This document shows positions 59,076-64,000 of a stretch of DNA of 64,000 nt, one piece after another. The stretch is from the NCBI RefSeq assembly GCF_004363235.1, contig NZ_SNYW01000006.1:744001-808000 (forward strand), written 5' to 3'. Position 1 is the first letter of the stretch. Each line of letters begins with the position of its first letter. A program made the translations under genes and the position numbers. A model generated the notes under the pieces. It was not told the DNA's origin. It ran no database searches and saw only the letters and a program-made list of their open reading frames with translations. This DNA is from Dongia mobilis. Its GTDB lineage: Bacteria; Pseudomonadota; Alphaproteobacteria; Dongiales; Dongiaceae.

Positions 59076-59921
59076 TCAGGGCGCCACGACAAGGCAATCG
59101 GCGCCGCCGGCCTTGATCCGGGCGCAGGCGTCTGCTGCGTCCTGTTTCGTGGCGAAGGGGCCGACCTGGAGGCGATGATAGATACCCTGTGCGCCCAGAT
59201 CGGCTTCCTGGACATGGAGTGCGAGGCCGTCGAGCGGCGCGCCGATCCGCTTCCTGAGCCGCATCCATTCGCCCTCGACCTCGCCCGGGTTGCGCACCGA
59301 GGCCAACTGGACGCGATAGCTGGCGGCCAGGGACGGCGCTTCAGCTTCGGTCGTAGGGGTGGCCGTCGGTGCCAGCGGCTCTGGGGCTGTCTGTTCCGGT
59401 ACTGTCGTCTCCGGCGCTGCCGGTGCCGGCTGGTAGGTCGTGGCCGCGGTATCGGCATCAGCCAGGGCACTCTCGCGCTGCGCGGGCGTCAGGCGCTGCG
59501 ACACCACGGTGAGGTTGGTCTCGGCCAGGGTCAGCGCGCGGCCCGGTGCCAGGCCGTGTGTCGCCAGGGTCAGCCACTGAAAGGCCGCCGCATCGTCCTG
59601 GGCGAGGCCCTCGCCCTTGGCATAGAGCACGCCCAGCCGCGCCTGTGCCTCCGGCTCGCCGGCTTCTGCCGATTTCTGCAGCAGGGCGATGCCTTCCGGC
59701 ACCGATCCGCCATGGCCGGCGAGGTAAAGCTCGGCCAGTTTCCAGCCGGCATAACTGTCGCCGGCCGCGGCCATCGGCGTGAGCTCGGCGATGGCGGCGT
59801 CGTAATCCCTGGCGGCGATCATCGCCTCGGCGACGGCGATATCGGCCATGGCCGCAGGCTGGCACAGGGCAAGGCCAACGCCGAAGACAAGCGTACCGAG
59901 AAGGGTTTGGACGGGCTGCAT
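59076..59921 (-). CDS. Exported Sel1-repeat and SPOR domain protein
   Basis: A 281-residue protein with a signal peptide (ending AMA near residue 26), Sel1/TPR-like repeats (about 30-125: SYAGWKLAELYLAGHGG, AQARLGVLYAKGEG), a Pro/Thr linker and a C-terminal SPOR domain (about 200-281: YRVQLASVRNPGEVEGEWMRL, YHRLQVGPF). SPOR domains bind denuded peptidoglycan at the septum. The gene order next to a caspase-FGE protein may hint at cell-wall control. Confidence 0.88.
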   Translation of the reverse strand: MQPVQTLLGTLVFGVGLALCQPAAMADIAVAEAMIAARDYDAAIAELTPMAAAGDSYAGWKLAELYLAGHGGSVPEGIALLQKSAEAGEPEAQARLGVLYAKGEGLAQDDAAAFQWLTLATHGLAPGRALTLAETNLTVVSQRLTPAQRESALADADTAATTYQPAPAAPETTVPEQTAPEPLAPTATPTTEAEAPSLAASYRVQLASVRNPGEVEGEWMRLRKRIGAPLDGLALHVQEADLGAQGIYHRLQVGPFATKQDAADACARIKAGGADCLVVAP

Positions 59922-60113
59922 GGGGTGGCTCGCGGCTGAGATGCTGGAATCTCAGTATCCTAGCCGGCGCCATCGAGTCGGGTCGACGGGCTGGCTCACA
60001 CGATTTGGGGCGGACCGTTGCGGCATTTCTCGGCCAGTTGGAGCGGCATTCCGCCGCTGGACGATGGCAAGGCCGCGTGCCAGACTTTTTGCAGTCCAGA
60101 CAGCGAGGCCGCC

Positions 60114-60428
60114 ATGCCGGAACCGGTCAGATTCATGCTGAAGCACGCCCTCTTCGGCTATGCCGCGGCGCTGGTCTTCGTGACATTGTTCCTGGTACTC
60201 GATCTGGGCGGCCTTGCCAGCCTGATGCGATCTTCCGAGTTCGGCCTTCTCGCCATGGCCCTGCTGTTCTTCTTTACCGGCCTCACCTTCGCCAGCCTGC
60301 AGATGGGCATTGCGGTCATGAGCCTGCGGCCCCGGCGCGAGGGGGAAGATTCAGGCGGTGACGCCGGCGGTGCCAATGCGCTGGCAAGTGCGCTGCCGGT
60401 CCGCATCCATAGCCGCCACCGCCGGTGA
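60114..60428 (+). CDS. Small two-helix membrane protein, unknown function
   Basis: A 104-residue protein with two hydrophobic segments (about 9-32 and 38-62) and a basic tail (SLRPRREGEDSGG, ending RIHSRHRR). ATG 60114 gives a compact N-terminus; an earlier in-frame ATG at 60018 adds residues with no membrane or signal character. It converges on cobT with seven bases between stops. Confidence 0.6.
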   Translation: MPEPVRFMLKHALFGYAAALVFVTLFLVLDLGGLASLMRSSEFGLLAMALLFFFTGLTFASLQMGIAVMSLRPRREGEDSGGDAGGANALASALPVRIHSRHRR

Positions 60429-60435
60429 CATCGCC

Positions 60436-62322
60436 TCAGGCGGCGAAGCCGCTCCTGCCGCCACGACCGCCGCGCTGGTCCTCGTCGAAAAGGGCGGCCA
60501 ATTGTTCCAGTACGGTTCCGCCCAGCTGTTCCGCATCCACCAGGGTGACGGCGCGCCGGTAATAGCGCGTCACGTCATGGCCGATGCCGATCGCCACCAG
60601 CTCGACCGGCGAGCGCGTCTCGATCCAGTCGATCACGTCGCGCAGATGATGCTCGAGGTAGTTGCCGGGATTGACCGAGAGGGTTGAATCGTCGACCGGC
60701 GCGCCGTCCGAGATCACCATCAGGATCTTGCGCTGTTCGGGCCGCACCACCAGGCGGTTATGCGCCCAGAGCAAGGCCTCGCCGTCGATGTTCTCCTTGA
60801 GGATGCCCTCGCGCAGCATCAGGCCCAGGTTCTTGCGCGCCCGGCGCCACGGCGCATCCGCTGCCTTGTAGACGATGTGGCGAAGGTCGTTGAGGCGGCC
60901 GGGATTGCCGGGCTTGCCGGCGGCGATCCAACTTTCGCGCGACTGGCCGCCCTTCCACATGCGCGTGGTGAAGCCGAGGATCTCGACCTTGACGCCGCAG
61001 CGCTCCAGCGTGCGCGCGAGGATGTCGCCGGTCATGGCGGCGACCGTGATCGGCCGGCCGCGCATCGAGCCCGAATTGTCGATCAGCAATGACACGACCG
61101 TGTCGCGGAACTCGGTATCGCTCTCCTGCTTGTAGGAGAGCGGCGTTTCCGGATTGACCACGACGCGTGGCAAACGCGCCGCGTCGAGGATGCCTTCCTC
61201 GAGGTCGAAATGCCATGAGCGGTTCTGCTTGGCGAGCAGGCGCCGCTGCAAACGATTGGCAAGCTTCGCCACCACGGTCTGCAGGGCGGTCAGCTGCTGG
61301 TCCAGCAACTGGCGCAGGCGGGCAAGTTCCTCAGGGTCGCAGAGTTCGGCGGCATCCACCACCTCGTCGAACTGCGTGGTGAAGGGCTTGTAGGGCGCCT
61401 CGTTGCGGCGGCTGAAATCCGGCTCGTTGCGTCGCTTCGGACTGCCGGGCTTCTCGTCGCCAGCCTCGGCATCCATCTCCATATCGGTGTCTTCGGAATC
61501 GACGTCCTCGGCTTCCGCGGCAGCACTTTCCGCAGCCTCCGATTCCAGTTCCATCTGGCTGTCGGATTGCTGCTGGTCCTTGCCCTTGGTTTCCTGCTTG
61601 TCGTCCGGGTTCTGCTGGTCCTGGTCGTCCTCGTTCTCAGGCTGTTCCTCATCCGGCTCGAACTCGTCATCGGCCGCTTCGAGTTCCATGTCGGCCAAGA
61701 GGCGCCGCGTCGCTTTGGCATAGGCCGCCTGGTTGGTAAGCGACTGCGTCAGCTGCTCGATATCCTCGCGCACCTTCTGCGGCAGGTCGCCCCGCCACAG
61801 ATCGACCATGCCCCTGGCGAGATCCGGCACCGCCTGGCCGGTCAGGCTTTCGCGGGCGAGGAGACGCAGTACGTCGGGCAGCGAGCCTTCCTGCTGGCTG
61901 ACGACGCGGACGAACCCTTTCTGCCGGCAATGCTCGTCGAGGGCGGCGTTGAGGTTCTGCCGCACGCCGTCCATGCGTTTGGCGCCGATCGCCTCGACCC
62001 GCGCGGTTTCGAGAGCTTGAAAGATGTCTCTCGCCAATTGGCTCTTTGGCGCTTCGCGGGCGTGGATCTTCGGGTTGTGGTGGCGCAGCTTGAGGGCAAT
62101 GGCATCCGCCTCGCCGCGCGCCAGCGCCACATCGGCCGCCGGCAGGTTGCGCGCGGGCAGGGGCAGGCGCGCCTCGTTGCCGCTGAGGCCGCCCATGCCA
62201 GGGTTATGACCCTGATTGGGTGCGAAGCTCACCTGCAGTTCGGGATTGCGCGCAATCGCGCGCATGGTCGCCCCGGTGACGCGGCGAAACTCCTCGACCG
62301 GATTCTTCGGACCCGACGACAT
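60436..62322 (-). CDS. cobT: Cobaltochelatase subunit CobT
   Basis: A 628-residue subunit of the aerobic cobaltochelatase (CobNST) that inserts cobalt into hydrogenobyrinic acid diamide. It has a helical N-terminal domain, a long acidic Glu/Asp/Gln-rich segment (about 215-300) and a C-terminal VWA domain with MIDAS motif DNSGSMRG near residue 420. It follows cobS by 12 bases. cobN is not in the window. Confidence 0.96.
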   Translation of the reverse strand: MSSGPKNPVEEFRRVTGATMRAIARNPELQVSFAPNQGHNPGMGGLSGNEARLPLPARNLPAADVALARGEADAIALKLRHHNPKIHAREAPKSQLARDIFQALETARVEAIGAKRMDGVRQNLNAALDEHCRQKGFVRVVSQQEGSLPDVLRLLARESLTGQAVPDLARGMVDLWRGDLPQKVREDIEQLTQSLTNQAAYAKATRRLLADMELEAADDEFEPDEEQPENEDDQDQQNPDDKQETKGKDQQQSDSQMELESEAAESAAAEAEDVDSEDTDMEMDAEAGDEKPGSPKRRNEPDFSRRNEAPYKPFTTQFDEVVDAAELCDPEELARLRQLLDQQLTALQTVVAKLANRLQRRLLAKQNRSWHFDLEEGILDAARLPRVVVNPETPLSYKQESDTEFRDTVVSLLIDNSGSMRGRPITVAAMTGDILARTLERCGVKVEILGFTTRMWKGGQSRESWIAAGKPGNPGRLNDLRHIVYKAADAPWRRARKNLGLMLREGILKENIDGEALLWAHNRLVVRPEQRKILMVISDGAPVDDSTLSVNPGNYLEHHLRDVIDWIETRSPVELVAIGIGHDVTRYYRRAVTLVDAEQLGGTVLEQLAALFDEDQRGGRGGRSGFAA

Positions 62323-62334
62323 GCCGTCCTGCCG

Positions 62335-63330
62335 TTATGCCCGGATCTGCGCCTGCACGGCGTCCTTCAGATCCTGGCCGAAGCAGCGCTGGTAGTACTC
62401 GGCCACCACCGGGCGCTCCAGTTCGTCGCATTTGTTGAGGAAGGAGACGCGGAAGGCAAAGCCGACATCACCGAAGATGCGGGCATTCTCGGCCCAGGTG
62501 ATGACGGTCCGCGGGCTCATCACGGTCGAGATGTCGCCGTTGATGAAGCCGGAACGGGTCAGCTCGGCGCAGGCCACCATGGCGTTCAGGGTCTTGCGGC
62601 CCTGCTCGTTGTCATAGGTCGGCGATTTCGCCAGCGCGATATTCACTTCGTCGTCATGCGGCAGGTAGTTGAGGGTCGCCACGATGTTCCAGCGGTCCAT
62701 CTGCCCCTGGTTGATCTGCTGCGTGCCGTGATAGAGGCCGCTGGTATCGCCGAGGCCGACCGTGTTGGCGGTGGCGAACAGGCGGAAGGCGGGATGCGGG
62801 CGGATGACCTTGTTCTGGTCGAGCAGCGTCAGCTTGCCCTCGACCTCAAGCACGCGCTGGATCACGAACATCACGTCGGGGCGGCCGGCATCGTATTCGT
62901 CGAAGACCAGTGCCGTCGGGTGCTGCAGCGCCCAGGGCAGCAGGCCCTCGCGGTATTCCGTCACCTGCTTGCCGTCCTTGAGGACGATGGCGTCCTTGCC
63001 GATGAGGTCGATGCGGCTGATGTGGGAATCGAGGTTGATGCGGATGCAGGGCCAGTTGAGGCGGGCCGCCACCTGCTCGATATGGGTCGATTTGCCGGTG
63101 CCGTGATAGCCCTGGATCATGACGCGGCGGTTGAAGGCGAAACCGGCCAGGATCGCCATCGTCGTGTCATGGTCGAAACGGTAATTCTCGTCCAGATCGG
63201 GCACGTGCTCGGTGCGCTGGCTGAAGGCCGGCACCTGCAGGTCGGTATCGAGGCCGAACAGCTGGCGCACCGAAATGGTGATGTCGGGCAGGGCGCTGGG
63301 GTCGGCGGGGGCGAGATTCTGGGTCACCAT
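62335..63330 (-). CDS. cobS: Cobaltochelatase subunit CobS (AAA+ ATPase)
   Basis: A 331-residue AAA+ ATPase with Walker [10 protein letters not shown] near residue 71, Walker [11 protein letters not shown] and sensor [18 protein letters not shown]. It forms the hexameric ring with CobT that drives cobalt chelation in B12 synthesis. The length matches the family. ATG 63330 gives the usual MVTQNL-type start; the upstream J-domain gene reads the same way, about 140 bases before. Confidence 0.96.
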   Translation of the reverse strand: MVTQNLAPADPSALPDITISVRQLFGLDTDLQVPAFSQRTEHVPDLDENYRFDHDTTMAILAGFAFNRRVMIQGYHGTGKSTHIEQVAARLNWPCIRINLDSHISRIDLIGKDAIVLKDGKQVTEYREGLLPWALQHPTALVFDEYDAGRPDVMFVIQRVLEVEGKLTLLDQNKVIRPHPAFRLFATANTVGLGDTSGLYHGTQQINQGQMDRWNIVATLNYLPHDDEVNIALAKSPTYDNEQGRKTLNAMVACAELTRSGFINGDISTVMSPRTVITWAENARIFGDVGFAFRVSFLNKCDELERPVVAEYYQRCFGQDLKDAVQAQIRA

Positions 63331-63473
63331 GATCGGACTCGTTCGGCTCGTTAAGGTCTTCAAAGGGCGCCTTTTTAGGGCAATTCGCGCGGGGTGGCTA
63401 GGTCAATCCCTGCAAGGCAGCCCTGCTTGGACGAGGGATTTGCCCGATGTTACGCGGCCCGGGCGGGGTCGGT

Positions 63474-64000
63474 TCAGGCGATGGCCGCCCGCTTCAGCGT
63501 GCTGTAGGCCTGATTGACCACCTTCAGCCGCTCTTCCGCCTCCCGGTCGCCGCCATTGGCATCGGGATGCAGCTGTTTCACCAGCGTCTTGTAGCGCAAC
63601 TTGATCGTGTCCCAATCCACCGGTGCGGTGAGGTCGAGGACAGCCAGCGCCTTGTCTTCCGCCGACAATTTGCGCCGCGCCCGGGCCTCGGCATCGCGTT
63701 CGGCCTTGCGCTTGGCCTGGCCCATGCGCGCCTCGACATGGGCCTTCACCTCGTCGGGGAAAAGATCAAAGCGTGTGCCGTTGGCAAATTTGTACTGCCG
63801 GCCGCTGGCGCTGCGCTGGCCGAGCTTCCAGGTCGGCCGGTCGCCCACTACGGATGAGCGGACGGATTTCTCGATCTCCTCCGGCCCCATGCCGGCATAA
63901 TAGTCCCACGAGCCGTTATAGGCGCGCACATGGTCGAGGCAGAACCAGTAGTAATCGTTCAATTTTTCCCGCGACTTAGGGGCGCGATAGAGGCCTTCTG
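63474..64000 (-). CDS. J-domain (DnaJ-like) protein, 5' end missing
   Basis: At least 175 residues are visible and the frame remains open to the window edge (EGLYRAPKSREKLNDYYWFC at the border), so the start lies outside. The C-terminal J domain has the HPD signature in KQLHPDANGG, which recruits Hsp70. The upstream part (YNGSWDYYAGMGPEEIEKS) is typical of the alphaproteobacterial J protein encoded next to cobS. It may help fold CobS/CobT; that is inference from gene order. Confidence 0.85.
   Translation of the reverse strand, partial: EGLYRAPKSREKLNDYYWFCLDHVRAYNGSWDYYAGMGPEEIEKSVRSSVVGDRPTWKLGQRSASGRQYKFANGTRFDLFPDEVKAHVEARMGQAKRKAERDAEARARRKLSAEDKALAVLDLTAPVDWDTIKLRYKTLVKQLHPDANGGDREAEERLKVVNQAYSTLKRAAIA

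Overview
The window is 64 kb of GC-rich, densely packed chromosomal DNA from an alphaproteobacterium, most likely a free-living member of the Rhodospirillales. This is inferred from gene style and content (CobS/CobT cobaltochelatase, DUF2336, YnbA/YnbB-like lipid genes, PPDK downstream of glyQS, UbiX/UbiD); there is no rRNA or other taxonomic marker to settle genus. There are no insertion sequences, CRISPR arrays or prophages. One tRNA gene, tRNA-Pro(CGG), is present.

Layout. 1-6.3 kb: end of a lipid acyltransferase gene, a small exported protein, a soluble two-PAS chemoreceptor, an amidase, adenine phosphoribosyltransferase, and an Lrp/AsnC regulator placed just upstream of an ornithine/lysine decarboxylase, with twin palindromes and an intrinsic-terminator-like hairpin between them. 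6.3-9.9 kb: a four-gene Mla/MCE phospholipid transport operon (STAS-MlaE fusion, MlaF, MlaD, PqiC-like lipoprotein). 9.9-16 kb: class III aminotransferase, DUF2336 protein, small envelope proteins, tRNA-Pro, polyprenyl diphosphate synthase, a DUF2007 protein and a tRNA1(Val)-type methyltransferase. 16-24.9 kb: a tightly coupled run glyQ-glyS-ppdK-meaB followed by a three-gene phospholipid module (YnbA-like CDP-alcohol phosphatidyltransferase, YnbB-like CDP-DAG synthase, lysophospholipid acyltransferase). 25-33 kb: P1 peptidase/cupin pair, YgfZ, phosphofructokinase, histidine kinase, MFS transporter, UbiX. 33.6-38 kb: DUF465 protein, leuA behind a long leader with two leucine-rich mini-ORFs, and propionyl-CoA synthetase. 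38-43.6 kb: lipoprotein trypsin-like protease, periplasmic solute-binding protein and a large sensor HD-GYP phosphodiesterase. 43.6-49.9 kb: RhlE-type helicase, a degenerate papain-like exported protein, alpha-aminoadipic semialdehyde dehydrogenase-type ALDH, MFS transporter and small proteins.

50.1-52.5 kb is the clearest accessory region: a 551-residue protein ending in a restriction-endonuclease-fold toxin-like domain, overlapped by a probable immunity gene. Base composition drops over the toxin C-terminus and most of the immunity gene and returns to the genome norm at the immunity 3' end, as expected for an exchanged polymorphic-toxin cassette. 52.5-64 kb: acyl-CoA dehydrogenase with a near-perfect operator palindrome, a nitronate monooxygenase/5-FCL-like pair, UbiD, a secreted caspase-FGE fusion, an Sel1/SPOR protein, cobT-cobS and the start of a J-domain protein that runs off the window.

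Functional links within the window: UbiX supplies the prenylated FMN that UbiD needs. PrpE (propionyl-CoA), MeaB (methylmalonyl-CoA mutase chaperone) and CobST (cobalamin synthesis) fit a B12-dependent propionate route. Three separate loci (partial LpxL-like acyltransferase, Mla operon, YnbAB-like module) concern envelope lipids.
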